This document shows positions 26,601 to 34,911 of a stretch of 64,000 bases of DNA, piece after piece. Position 1 is the first letter of the stretch. Every line of letters begins with the position of its first letter. The notes below the pieces were generated by a model, which searched no databases, was not told the DNA's origin, and was given only the letters and a program-made list of their open reading frames with translations. Made by a program: the position numbers and the translations under genes. Source of the DNA: Claveliimonas ammoniilytica (lineage in GTDB: Bacteria > Bacillota > Clostridia > Lachnospirales > Lachnospiraceae); the NCBI RefSeq assembly GCF_025567415.1, contig NZ_JAOQJV010000001.1:62001-126000 (forward strand). Reading direction: 5' to 3'.

Positions 26601-27521
26601 ATGCCGATTCGTGTACAGAATGATCTCCCGGTTAAGGAGATATTGGAAAGTGAAAACATATTTGTGATGGATGAGCACCGTGCGACGCACCAGGACATCC
26701 GTCCGATTCAGATAGGACTTCTGAATCTGATGCCATTAAAAGAAGATACCGAGCTTCAGATCCTGCGGTCTTTATCCAACACACCGCTGCAGGTGGATGT
26801 GACATTTGTGAGAGTATCCAGCCATGTATCTAAGAATACATCAACCAGCCATATTAACAAGTTCTATCAGTCTTTTGATGAGATTAAGAATCGCCGTTTT
26901 GACGGATTTATCATTACCGGGGCACCGGTAGAGCAGATGCCGTTTGAAGAAGTGGATTATTGGGATGAACTGATGAAGATCATGGATTGGACCAAGACGA
27001 ACGTAACTTCGACATTGCATCTGTGTTGGGGAGCTCAGGCGGGTATTTATTATCATTTTGGTATTGATAAAGTACAGGTGGATCATAAGCTGTTTGGTGT
27101 GTTCAAGCATAAGGTGCTGAACCGCAGGATTCCGCTTGTAAGAGGATTTGATGATGTGTTCTATGCACCGCATTCCCGTCATACGGATGTGCCGATAGAG
27201 AAGTTACGTGCGGATGACCGCATTACAATTCTTGCAGAGTCAGACGAAGTGGGACTGTTTCTAGCTATGGCACAGGAAGGACGACAGATCTATGTGATGG
27301 GTCATCCGGAATATGACAGAGTGACGCTGGATGGAGAGTATAAGCGTGACCTTTCCAAGGGGCTTCCAATTGATATGCCGAAGAATTATTATCCGGATGA
27401 TGATCCGAATAATAAACCGGTATTGACATGGAGAGCAGCAGCCAATAACCTGTATACAAACTGGCTCAATTATTACGTCTATCAGGCGACCCCGTATGAC
27501 CTGGAGGGAACACCGTTCTAA
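26601..27521 (+). CDS. metA: homoserine O-acetyltransferase (MetA family)
   Basis: A 306-residue MetA-type acyltransferase that activates homoserine for methionine synthesis. Seen: LNLMPLKEDTE, ITGAPVE and the nucleophile STLHLCWGAQAG with Cys142, and GHPEYDRVTL with an active-site histidine. Residue 111 is Glu. In studied MetA proteins Glu111 goes with acetyl-CoA and Gly111 (as in E. coli) with succinyl-CoA, so acetyl-CoA use is inferred despite the common name homoserine succinyltransferase. It follows the permease by 2 bases and is probably in its transcript. I see no SAM riboswitch before either gene. Confidence 0.95.
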   Translation: MPIRVQNDLPVKEILESENIFVMDEHRATHQDIRPIQIGLLNLMPLKEDTELQILRSLSNTPLQVDVTFVRVSSHVSKNTSTSHINKFYQSFDEIKNRRFDGFIITGAPVEQMPFEEVDYWDELMKIMDWTKTNVTSTLHLCWGAQAGIYYHFGIDKVQVDHKLFGVFKHKVLNRRIPLVRGFDDVFYAPHSRHTDVPIEKLRADDRITILAESDEVGLFLAMAQEGRQIYVMGHPEYDRVTLDGEYKRDLSKGLPIDMPKNYYPDDDPNNKPVLTWRAAANNLYTNWLNYYVYQATPYDLEGTPF

Positions 27522-27622
27522 GCCCAGTAAAATCAACGGATTCCGCTATTTTAAAGCATTCTGGCTGCTATGTTAAAATCACTCGATTTTGATGTAAATT
27601 AATATAAATTTTTTCCAATATG

Positions 27623-27686
27623 AAAAAGGCAGTAAATACACTTATCTATCTAACGATGGAGAGGAGTCATTTATTGCCTTTTTTTG
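27623..27686 (+). terminator. terminator downstream of metA
   Basis: Arms AAAAAGGCAGTAAAT (27623-27637) and ATTTATTGCCTTTTTTT (from 27669) with a loop of about 31 bases. The loop contains GGAGAGGAG, so a longer mixed structure is possible. Confidence 0.55.
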
Positions 27687-27812
27687 TGTTATACTGTTAG
27701 TAAGATATGCACTGTGAAATAAGTCTGTTTTTAAAACAAATGGATTGGAGTGGAGATGTTTGAGAAAGAAAAAGTTAGCTTAGGAATTTAAGATTAATAA
27801 AAGGAGTTTGAT

Positions 27813-29084
27813 GTGAGGGATAAAAAAGCACGGATTAAAACAATATTAGCTTTTGGAACGGTATTGATAGTGGTTATGGTGGCGTGGCTTCTAAATCAAT
27901 TCGATCGCTCCAGGGATGTACTTCCTAATGAGAATACTACGATAAATCTTTATGGAGAGATGCATGGTTATAAAGAATTTTATGACATTGAATTTCAAGA
28001 GTGGAAGAAATTCTATGATGAAGGATGTCGCAATCTGTTTATAGAATTGCCATATTTTAGCGCAGAGTTTTTGAATGAGTGGATGAAAGAAGACTCGGAT
28101 GAACTAATTGATAAGTTTTTTGAAGAGATTAAAGGCTCGGCAGGAGATAATGAATATTTTTATGAGTTTTTTCATGAGATAAAAGAATATTGTCCGGAGA
28201 CGATATTCTATGGAACCGATGTGGGGCATCTGTACAATACTACCGGGTTGAGATATCTTAGATATCTGGAAGAAAACGGGCTTACTGATTCTGAGAAGTA
28301 TTCGTTAGCTAATGAAAATATACAGCAGGGAATTGCATATTATGAATCCAATGATTCTGCCCGGAGAGAATCGTATATGGTATCCAATTTTATAAATGCT
28401 TATGAACGATGTGGTGGTGGAAAAATCATGGGAATCTATGGAAGCTATCATACAGATTTTCACAATTCTGACGTAATGGTGGTAAAGCTTAAGGAAAAAT
28501 ATGGTGATAGAATGAGTGCAGTCAGAGTAAAGATAATTGCCTTTGAGCAAATGGACGAGCCGTATGATTTCGGATTTTGTATTACTGGTGTCGTATTCCT
28601 GCTGATGTTATTTGTTCCCAATATCATGTGGACGCGTAAAGGGAAAACAATCGGATATGTTGAAAGTGCAAAAAAAGAAAATAAAGTATTGCTGATATTT
28701 GAGCGTGTTGGACAGGTCGCAGTAAGCACAGCACTTGTGTTTTTTTCCGCACTTAATCCCAAAGTAATGGTACTTGTTGACGGATTGTACTTTGAATGGA
28801 AAATTATAATTTGGATGATGGCATTAACTTTGATGATTTTATATGAATGCTATTGGATGAAATATTTCAAGAGCTCCAAGACGATGAAAGATTATTATAG
28901 TTCTTTTGTGGGATTTCCATTGGCAGGGGCGACGCTTCCGGTCATGGCGGTATTGCTATTAGGAATTTATTCAGAAAATGTAATTGTAATTTGCTCAGCA
29001 ATTATTCTTGGGATTGGTCATATCGGAATACATTACATGCATAAGAAAGAGATTAAGCGGAATATGGACAAGTTTATGATTTAA
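27813..29084 (+). CDS. membrane protein with TraB/EreA-like domain, function unknown
   Basis: A 423-residue protein with GTG start, AAAGGAG 6 bases upstream. An N-terminal membrane segment (about 8-28) leads to an extracytoplasmic domain (about 40-245) with NLYGEMHG (48-52; Glu49, His51), LFIELP (Glu78), YGTDVGH and a late GIYGSYHT (His213). This Glu-His early, His late arrangement recalls the TraB/PrgY/TIKI and EreA/ChaN group of putative hydrolases. The C-terminal 170 residues hold about five membrane segments (near 255-272, 298-315, 328-347, 366-386, 388-406). The family assignment is by motif only. The gene is more A/T rich and uses different codons from its neighbours, suggesting transfer. 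Confidence 0.6.
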   Translation: MRDKKARIKTILAFGTVLIVVMVAWLLNQFDRSRDVLPNENTTINLYGEMHGYKEFYDIEFQEWKKFYDEGCRNLFIELPYFSAEFLNEWMKEDSDELIDKFFEEIKGSAGDNEYFYEFFHEIKEYCPETIFYGTDVGHLYNTTGLRYLRYLEENGLTDSEKYSLANENIQQGIAYYESNDSARRESYMVSNFINAYERCGGGKIMGIYGSYHTDFHNSDVMVVKLKEKYGDRMSAVRVKIIAFEQMDEPYDFGFCITGVVFLLMLFVPNIMWTRKGKTIGYVESAKKENKVLLIFERVGQVAVSTALVFFSALNPKVMVLVDGLYFEWKIIIWMMALTLMILYECYWMKYFKSSKTMKDYYSSFVGFPLAGATLPVMAVLLLGIYSENVIVICSAIILGIGHIGIHYMHKKEIKRNMDKFMI

Positions 29085-29118
29085 GGATAGAATGATTTGC
29101 AAGAGGAGTGCTAGAATC

Positions 29119-30300
29119 ATGAATAAGAAATACCCCATGCTCTTGTCACCGGGCAGCATTGGAAAAGTAGAATTGAAAAACAGAATCGTCATGAGTGCTA
29201 TGGGGATGAATCAGGCGGACAATGGATTTGTCAATGACGCAGTGATTGAACATTATGCTGCCAGAGCCAGAGGTGGCGTCGGACTTATTATTGTGGAAGT
29301 AACTTGTGTCGATGCACCACTGGGGAAAAATACAGGAAATCCGCTCATTCTTGATGGTGACAAATACATTCCCGGGATGCAGAGGCTGACGGATGCGATT
29401 CATGCAGAGGGAGCAAAATGTTTCCTGCAGATCAGCCATGCCGGGCGTGGAGCATTTCGCAGGATAACGGGCATGCAGCCGGTTGCACCGAGTGCAGTGG
29501 CGATGCCGTATTCTACGATGATGGAGTTGTCGAATGAGACACCGAGAGAGCTTACTGTTGAAGAGATTCATAACATTGAAGAAAAGTATGCGCAGGCAGC
29601 ACTTCGGGTGAAAAAGTCAGGATTTGATGGCGTGGAAATTCACAGCACAGGATATTATCTTGGACAGCAGTTTTTGTCTTCCGTGGCAAATGTGCGGACG
29701 GATGAGTATGGTGGCAGCAGAGAGAACCGAATCCGATTTCACCTGAATATCATCCGGCGGATTCGTGAACTGTGTGGAAATGATTTCCCGATTGTGGTGA
29801 AGTTCAGTGCTACAGAAAGCGGAAAAGATGCCGGAATCACCGTGAAGGATGGCATTTATTATGCGAAAAGACTGCAGGATGCGGGCGTGGATGCGCTTGA
29901 AGTTCTTGCAGGCGTGTGGAGCAGTGAGAAAGAGAATACCGTGAAGGGTTCAGAAACAGAATGCCAGACAGCAGGTCTGTGCCGGATTCTGAAGCAGGGG
30001 ATTCGTAAAATGACGGGGAAGGATCCTGTGATAAAAACGATCGGCGGCGGACAGGTGCAGCATCCGCAGGAAGCAGAGCAGGCACTTGAATCGCATCAGT
30101 GCGAGTTCATTTTTGTGGGAAGAGAATTACTGGTACAGCCGGATTTTGTAAAACTGATTGAAGAAGAAAGAGAAGATGAGATTAAGCATTGCATTGGATG
30201 CGGAATCTGTTCGCGTGTGCAGCTTCAGAAGAATGAGGCATGCAGGTGTGTGTTGAATCCTCAGGTTGGACGAAAAATAAAGGAGAACAGAGTATTATGA
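29119..30300 (+). CDS. NADH:flavin oxidoreductase, Old Yellow Enzyme family, short form
   Basis: A 393-residue protein with the FMN TIM-barrel of the 2,4-dienoyl-CoA reductase/BaiCD group: LKNRIVMSAMGMN, FLQISHAGRGA, FDGVEIHSTGYYLGQQFLS and RTDEYGGSRENR. It ends just after an iron-sulfur motif, CIGCGIC...CRCVLNP, so the C-terminal FAD/NAD(P) domain of the 640-residue relatives is missing. Electrons would have to come from a partner protein or directly from a nicotinamide. The start at 29119 follows AAGAGGAG by 10 bases. The stop overlaps the SDR start (ATGA), so the two are coupled. The substrate is probably an enone or enoate; unknown. Confidence 0.88.
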   Translation: MNKKYPMLLSPGSIGKVELKNRIVMSAMGMNQADNGFVNDAVIEHYAARARGGVGLIIVEVTCVDAPLGKNTGNPLILDGDKYIPGMQRLTDAIHAEGAKCFLQISHAGRGAFRRITGMQPVAPSAVAMPYSTMMELSNETPRELTVEEIHNIEEKYAQAALRVKKSGFDGVEIHSTGYYLGQQFLSSVANVRTDEYGGSRENRIRFHLNIIRRIRELCGNDFPIVVKFSATESGKDAGITVKDGIYYAKRLQDAGVDALEVLAGVWSSEKENTVKGSETECQTAGLCRILKQGIRKMTGKDPVIKTIGGGQVQHPQEAEQALESHQCEFIFVGRELLVQPDFVKLIEEEREDEIKHCIGCGICSRVQLQKNEACRCVLNPQVGRKIKENRVL

Positions 30301-31103
30301 AATGTGAAGGGAAAATAGCATTGGTTACAGGTTGTACTAGCGGCATCGGTAAAGCAACGATGTACAAACTGCTGGAAGAGGGTGCAGATGTCTATATGTT
30401 AGTTCGTAATCTGAAACGAGGGAAAAAACTTGCGGAAGCGACAGAAGAAAAATATCCGGGAAAGGTAAGCGGAGTCCTTTATTTTGAATGTGATAAGTTG
30501 GAAACTATAGAATCTTCAATCAAGGAAGCATATGAGGATGCCGGCAGAATCGACATTTTTATTAATAATGCGATTGGTGGAGCCTCTGCGGCAAAGGATA
30601 ATCTTACGGTGACTGAGACCAGTCATGAGACTTGTATGGGATTGATGGAATCTATCCTGGGCGTCAGTGCAGAGTGCGCCAGAGTGGTAATTCCGCTGAT
30701 GATCGCGGGAGGCGGAGGCTCGATCGTTAATGTATCGTCATCCACAGGAGTTCAGCCGGATGTGTCTCGTACCTACTATGGAGTCGCAAAAGCGGCGGTA
30801 AATATGCTGACGCAGCAGATTGCGGTTCAGTACGGAAGACAGGGAATTCGGTGCAATGCAGTTCTGCCGGGATTTACCGTGTCGAAAGCGACCGAGAAAG
30901 CCATGCCGAAAGAATTTAAGGAAGCGTGGCTGAAGCATACACTGATCAGACGGCTTGGCACACCACAGGATCAGGCGAATGCAATCGTATTTCTGGCATC
31001 GGATGAAGCATCCTGGATCACCGGACATCTGATGGAAGTGTGTGGCGGTTATGGACTGGCAGCGAATATGTATGGTGATGTTGTGGAGCCTCCGAAGGTG
31101 TAA
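30297..31103 (+). CDS. short-chain dehydrogenase/reductase
   Basis: A 268-residue classical SDR. Seen: cofactor motif TGCTSGIG (11-18), Arg37 after the second strand (suggesting NADP(H)), NNAIGG, catalytic Ser around 147-149 and YGVAK with Tyr161 and Lys165, then PGF and the C-terminal FLASDEASWITGHLMEVCGGYG. It is most like 3-oxoacyl-ACP reductase or hydroxysteroid dehydrogenase relatives; the substrate cannot be assigned. The start at 30297 has AAGGAG about 10 bases upstream and overlaps the oxidoreductase stop. The pair could reduce a C=C and an adjacent ketone of the same compound. Confidence 0.88.
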   Translation: MKCEGKIALVTGCTSGIGKATMYKLLEEGADVYMLVRNLKRGKKLAEATEEKYPGKVSGVLYFECDKLETIESSIKEAYEDAGRIDIFINNAIGGASAAKDNLTVTETSHETCMGLMESILGVSAECARVVIPLMIAGGGGSIVNVSSSTGVQPDVSRTYYGVAKAAVNMLTQQIAVQYGRQGIRCNAVLPGFTVSKATEKAMPKEFKEAWLKHTLIRRLGTPQDQANAIVFLASDEASWITGHLMEVCGGYGLAANMYGDVVEPPKV

Positions 31104-31168
31104 TATTGGAAAAATATGGGAGAATCGATACATTTGTCTGTAAAATTTAAAAAAATCAAAAGATTTTC

Positions 31169-31198
31169 TTGACATACTCTGTTACACTGTCGTACAAT
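31169..31198 (+). promoter_or_regulatory. promoter of the tryptophan T-box/trpXYZ operon
   Basis: TTGACA (31169-31174), 18 bases, TACAAT (31193-31198). Confidence 0.85.
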
Positions 31199-31204
31199 AG
31201 CACT

Positions 31205-31484
31205 TGTAAATAGTAAAACCGTTGAGAAAGAGGAGTAAGTTATCAGCGTGAAGTTAAAGAGAGTGGCAGGTGGTGAGATTGCCATACGGAACGGATAGCT
31301 GAATGGACTTTCGAGGGCAGCCGGAAATCGAAAGAAATTATGGCCTGTCGGGAACCGAACCCGTTATCAATCAGGGATGTATGTTAGTACATGAGAAGAG
31401 TGGACGCTAGTCAAGTTGAGTGGTACCGCGATAATGATGATAATTATTACCGCCTCAAACATTTTGTTTGGGGCGGTTTTCTTT
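31205..31484 (+). promoter_or_regulatory. T-box riboswitch, tryptophan type
   Basis: A T-box leader before an ABC transporter. The likely specifier is TGG (31304-31306) in GAA-TGG-ACTTTC. The T-box sequence GAGTGGTACCGCG lies at about 31417-31430. The terminator is ACCGCCTCAAAC / GTTTGGGGCGGT (31449-31460, 31466-31477) followed by TTTTCTTT. The Trp specifier, together with the homology of the transporter to the TrpXYZ group, says the operon is switched on when tRNA-Trp is uncharged. Confidence 0.9.
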
Positions 31485-31556
31485 ATTATTTGGACGAAGT
31501 TCACTGATTATCTCTCCTAACATGAAACTTATAGCAAAGAAAAGGAGAATAGTATT

Positions 31557-32579
31557 ATGAAAAAGAAAACAATCGCAATTATGATGACAGCAGCAATGGT
31601 GATGGCTATGGCAGCAGGATGTGGCAGCAAGGAGTCCTCATCTTCAGACGGAGACAACAAGGAAGCAAACTACAAGATTGGTATTCAGCAGTTTGCAGAG
31701 CACGGATCACTGGATAACTGCCGGGAAGGTTTCCTGGAAGGACTGGAAGAGGAAGGCATCAAGGAAGGAGATAATCTGAAGGTAGAAGTTAAGAATGCGA
31801 TGGCAGATACTGCTACCAATGCTCAGATCGCGGATTCTTTTGTATCTGATAATATGGATTTGATCTGTGCAATTGCAACACCGAGTGCACAGAGCGCATA
31901 TAATGCAGCAATGGATAAAGATATTCCGGTTGTGTATACAGCAGTTACTGATCCGGTTGCAGCAGAGCTTGCGGACAAGGATGGTAATCCGGTAGGTAAT
32001 GTAACAGGAACTTCTGATACACTCCCGGTTGAGGAACAGCTGAAAATGATCCGGGAAATGATGCCGGATGCTAAGACAATCGGTATCCTGTATACAACCA
32101 GCGAAGCAAACTCCGTATCAGCCATTGCAACATATGAATCATTAGTAGATCAATATGGATTTACATTGGAGACAAAGGGAATCAGCCAGACATCAGAGAT
32201 CGCACTTGCAACAGACGATCTGCTGACCAAAGTTGACTGCATTACCAATCTTACAGACAACACTGTAGTAGCATCTCTTCCTACTATTCTGGAAAAGGCG
32301 AATGAAAAAGGTATTCCGGTATTCGGAAGTGAGATTGAACAGGTGAAGATCGGTTGCCTGGCCGCAGAGGGTATTGATTATATCCAGCTTGGCAAACAGA
32401 CAGGTAAGATCGCTGCACAGATTCTGAAGGGCGAGAAAAAAGCATCAGAGATTCCTTATGAGATTATTTCTGAGCCAGGTTTCTATGTAAATACAAAAGT
32501 AGCAGAGAATCTTGGAATCGAAGTTCCATCTGACCTTGCTGATTCAGCAGTAGAAAGCTTCGATACCATTTCTGAATAA
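31557..32579 (+). CDS. trpX: tryptophan ABC transporter substrate-binding lipoprotein
   Basis: A 340-residue solute-binding protein of the COG2984 type. A lipoprotein signal with lipobox AAGC (Cys near 21) is followed by a Ser-rich linker and a periplasmic-binding-protein fold (YKIGIQQFAEHGSLDNCREGFLEG..., then two lobes). AAAGGAG precedes the ATG. Tryptophan is inferred from the Trp T-box upstream and from the known TrpXYZ family; the protein sequence alone would only say ABC-type uncharacterised binding protein. First gene of trpX-trpY-trpZ-dut. Confidence 0.9.
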   Translation: MKKKTIAIMMTAAMVMAMAAGCGSKESSSSDGDNKEANYKIGIQQFAEHGSLDNCREGFLEGLEEEGIKEGDNLKVEVKNAMADTATNAQIADSFVSDNMDLICAIATPSAQSAYNAAMDKDIPVVYTAVTDPVAAELADKDGNPVGNVTGTSDTLPVEEQLKMIREMMPDAKTIGILYTTSEANSVSAIATYESLVDQYGFTLETKGISQTSEIALATDDLLTKVDCITNLTDNTVVASLPTILEKANEKGIPVFGSEIEQVKIGCLAAEGIDYIQLGKQTGKIAAQILKGEKKASEIPYEIISEPGFYVNTKVAENLGIEVPSDLADSAVESFDTISE

Positions 32580-32598
32580 GTTAACGGAGGCATTTTTC

Positions 32599-33486
32599 AT
32601 GGATTTTGTAATATCAATTTTAGAGCAGGGGTTGATCTACGGGATACTGGCTCTTGGAGTATATATCACCTATAAGATTCTGGATTTTCCGGATTTGACC
32701 GTAGATGGAAGCTTTCCGCTGGGCGGTGCGATCACAGCGCATTTTCTGACAGGAGGGATGAACCCTTACCTGACACTTCTGCTGGCATTTGCGGCAGGAG
32801 CAGTAGCTGGTATCTGTACTGGACTGATCCATGTGAAATGCCGTGTCCGCGATCTGTTATCTGGTATTATTATGATGACAGCGCTGTGGACGATTAATTT
32901 GTATGTGGCAGGAACGGCGAATGTTCCGTTATTCTCACAGCAGACAATATTTAAAAATGATACATTGAGCAATATAATCCCGGAAGGTGTTCAGGCATAC
33001 ACTACATTGATCATTGTAATCGTTCTGGTAGTGATCAGCAAAATTCTGCTGGATCTGTATCTGGAGACCAAATCCGGTTATCTGCTTCGCGCAGTCGGTG
33101 ATAATCCGACGCTGGTTACATCTCTTGCAAAGGATCAGGGGAATGTAAAGATTGTGGGACTTGCAATTGCAAACGGTCTGGTGTCACTGGCAGGCAGCGT
33201 GTTCTGCCAGGAAGAGCGCGTATTTGAAATCTCAATGGGCACCGGTGCTATCGTTATCGGACTTGCGAGCGTTATCATTGGCACCAGCCTGTTTAAGAAG
33301 CTTACCTTATTAAAGGCAACCTCGGCAGTGCTGATCGGTTCTGTGGTATATAAGGCATGTGTGGCAATCGCACTCCGCAATTTCGAACCACAGGCAATGA
33401 AACTGATTACGGCAGTATTATTCCTGGCAATCCTGGTGCTTGGTATGGAACGCAGAAAGAAGGTGAAGACGGATGCTGGAGCTTAA
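32599..33486 (+). CDS. trpY: tryptophan ABC transporter permease
   Basis: A 295-residue polytopic membrane protein of the COG4120 type, related to branched-chain amino-acid and sugar (LivH/RbsC-like) permeases, with eight or nine hydrophobic segments (for example around 5-25, 50-85, 90-110, 130-150, 185-210, 215-240). EQGLIYGILALGVYITYKILDFPDLTVDGS is typical of the family start, and a short cytoplasmic loop carries YLLRAVGDNP. GGAGG precedes the ATG. It overlaps the ATPase gene by 14 bases. Confidence 0.92.
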   Translation: MDFVISILEQGLIYGILALGVYITYKILDFPDLTVDGSFPLGGAITAHFLTGGMNPYLTLLLAFAAGAVAGICTGLIHVKCRVRDLLSGIIMMTALWTINLYVAGTANVPLFSQQTIFKNDTLSNIIPEGVQAYTTLIIVIVLVVISKILLDLYLETKSGYLLRAVGDNPTLVTSLAKDQGNVKIVGLAIANGLVSLAGSVFCQEERVFEISMGTGAIVIGLASVIIGTSLFKKLTLLKATSAVLIGSVVYKACVAIALRNFEPQAMKLITAVLFLAILVLGMERRKKVKTDAGA

Positions 33487-34246
33487 GCATATCCACAAAT
33501 ATTACAATCCGGGCACAGTCAATGAGATGTGTCTGTTTCAGGATTTTAACCTGACAATCGAAGATGGAGAATTTGTTTCTGTAGTAGGAAGTAACGGTTC
33601 CGGTAAGACGTCTATGCTCAATATTATCTGTGGAAGTATTCCGGCAGAAGGTGGACAGATCTGCATTGGTGGAAAGGATATTTCCAAAGAAAAGGAATAT
33701 CAGAGAAACCGTCGTATTGGTCGTGTGTATCAGAATCCGGCAGTGGGAACCTGTCCGTCGATGACCATTCTGGAAAATATGTCTCTTGCAGATAATAAGG
33801 GTAAGAGCTATGGATTTGGCAGAGGAACGAATAAAGCAAGGATCAATTACTACAGAGAACAGCTCAGCCAGCTTGGACTCGGGCTGGAAGATAAGATGGA
33901 TGTGAAAGTAGGCGTGCTGTCGGGCGGGCAGCGTCAGGCAATGGCACTGCTCATGTCCACAATGACTCCGATCGAATTTTTGATCCTGGATGAGCATACG
34001 GCAGCGCTTGATCCGAAGACTGCAGAACTGATCATGCAGCTTACCGATAAGATCGTAAAAGAAAAGAAACTGACGACCATCATGGTTACACACAATCTCC
34101 GTTATGCAATGGAATACGGCAATCGTTTGCTGATGATGCATCAGGGAGAGGCTATCCTTGACAAGAAGGGCGAGGAAAAGTATAGTATGTCTGTGGATGA
34201 CGTTCTCAAATTATTCAATGAGATCAGCATCGAATGCGGAAATTAA
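33473..34246 (+). CDS. trpZ: tryptophan ABC transporter ATP-binding protein
   Basis: A 257-residue ABC ATPase (COG1101 type). Walker A GSNGSGKTS near residues 39-47, Q loop RVYQNP, signature LSGGQRQAMAL, Walker B FLILDEHTAALDP and switch histidine TMVTHNLRY. The His of the usual D-E-P is replaced to give DEHTAALDP, which is normal for this family. It energises TrpXY. The start overlaps the permease end, indicating coupling. Confidence 0.95.
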   Translation: MLELKHIHKYYNPGTVNEMCLFQDFNLTIEDGEFVSVVGSNGSGKTSMLNIICGSIPAEGGQICIGGKDISKEKEYQRNRRIGRVYQNPAVGTCPSMTILENMSLADNKGKSYGFGRGTNKARINYYREQLSQLGLGLEDKMDVKVGVLSGGQRQAMALLMSTMTPIEFLILDEHTAALDPKTAELIMQLTDKIVKEKKLTTIMVTHNLRYAMEYGNRLLMMHQGEAILDKKGEEKYSMSVDDVLKLFNEISIECGN

Positions 34247-34261
34247 AGGGGAATGTGACAG

Positions 34262-34780
34262 ATGGCAAAGAGAATTGCAAAGTTTGAAAAGGTGAGTTTC
34301 GCACAGTTCGAAGCAGCCTGGAAAGATACATTTGACGAGAGTAGTACAGAGAAGATTCAGAAAATCTATGACGGAATCGAACTCCCAAAGCGTGCAACCA
34401 GCGGATCTGCCGGGTATGATTTCTATGCCCCGGTTGATTTTACCATTGCACCGGGAGAGACGGTAAAGATTCCGACCGGTATACGGGTGCATATGGAAGA
34501 AGAGTGGGTGCTGAAGTGTTATCCGAGAAGTGGACTTGGATTCAAATATCGTCTGCAGCTTAACAATACGGTCGGTATCATCGACAGTGACTATTATTAT
34601 TCTGACAATGAAGGACATATATTTGCCAAGATTACCAATGATTCGAATGAAGGCAAAACGGTAGAACTGAAAGCCGGTAATGGATTCATGCAGGGAATCT
34701 TTGTGGAATATGGCATCACGGTGGATGACGATGTGCAGACAGTGCGCAACGGCGGATTTGGCAGCACGACCAAGGCATAG
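34262..34780 (+). CDS. dut: dUTP diphosphatase
   Basis: A 172-residue trimeric dUTPase that hydrolyses dUTP to dUMP. All five motifs are present: SGSAGYDFYA, a PTGIRV strand, PRSGLGFKYRLQL, NNTVGIIDSDYY with the catalytic Asp, and the C-terminal RNGGFGSTTKA that closes over the site. About 30 extra N-terminal residues precede the core. The gene is 15 bases after trpZ and before the terminator, so it is probably read with the Trp transporter, a mix with no obvious metabolic link. Confidence 0.93.
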   Translation: MAKRIAKFEKVSFAQFEAAWKDTFDESSTEKIQKIYDGIELPKRATSGSAGYDFYAPVDFTIAPGETVKIPTGIRVHMEEEWVLKCYPRSGLGFKYRLQLNNTVGIIDSDYYYSDNEGHIFAKITNDSNEGKTVELKAGNGFMQGIFVEYGITVDDDVQTVRNGGFGSTTKA

Positions 34781-34821
34781 ATGTCGGATCAGAAAGCGTA
34801 ATAAGAATGAGATAAGAACGG

Positions 34822-34854
34822 ATATGCAGGGCAGAGGCTCTGCATATTTTTTTT
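34822..34854 (+). terminator. terminator of the trpXYZ-dut operon
   Basis: ATATGCAG / CTGCATAT stem with a 10-base loop, followed by eight T residues. Confidence 0.85.
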
Positions 34855-34870
34855 GCACGTGGGCATGCTA
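34842..34870 (+). promoter_or_regulatory. sigma-G/sigma-F-like forespore promoter before spoVAF
   Basis: GCATA (34842-34846), 17 bases, CATGCTA (34864-34870). This agrees with the sigma-G pattern GHATR-N17/18-CATNHTA and lies 41 bases before the spoVAF start. No good TTGACA/TATAAT pair is seen there. The -35 overlaps the preceding terminator. Confidence 0.5.
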
Positions 34871-34911
34871 TTTCTGATATATGTCTGAATGACAGAAATG
34901 GAGGAGTGGAT

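Noticed and set aside
27755..27792. Eleven-codon frame (ATG at about 27755) before the TraB-like gene as a leader peptide
   Set aside because: Too short to support; no regulatory codon run or attenuator follows it.
34211..34858. 215-codon minus-strand frame over dut
   Set aside because: Antisense shadow of an unmistakable dUTPase; composition is His/Ile/Phe-rich as expected for a shadow frame.
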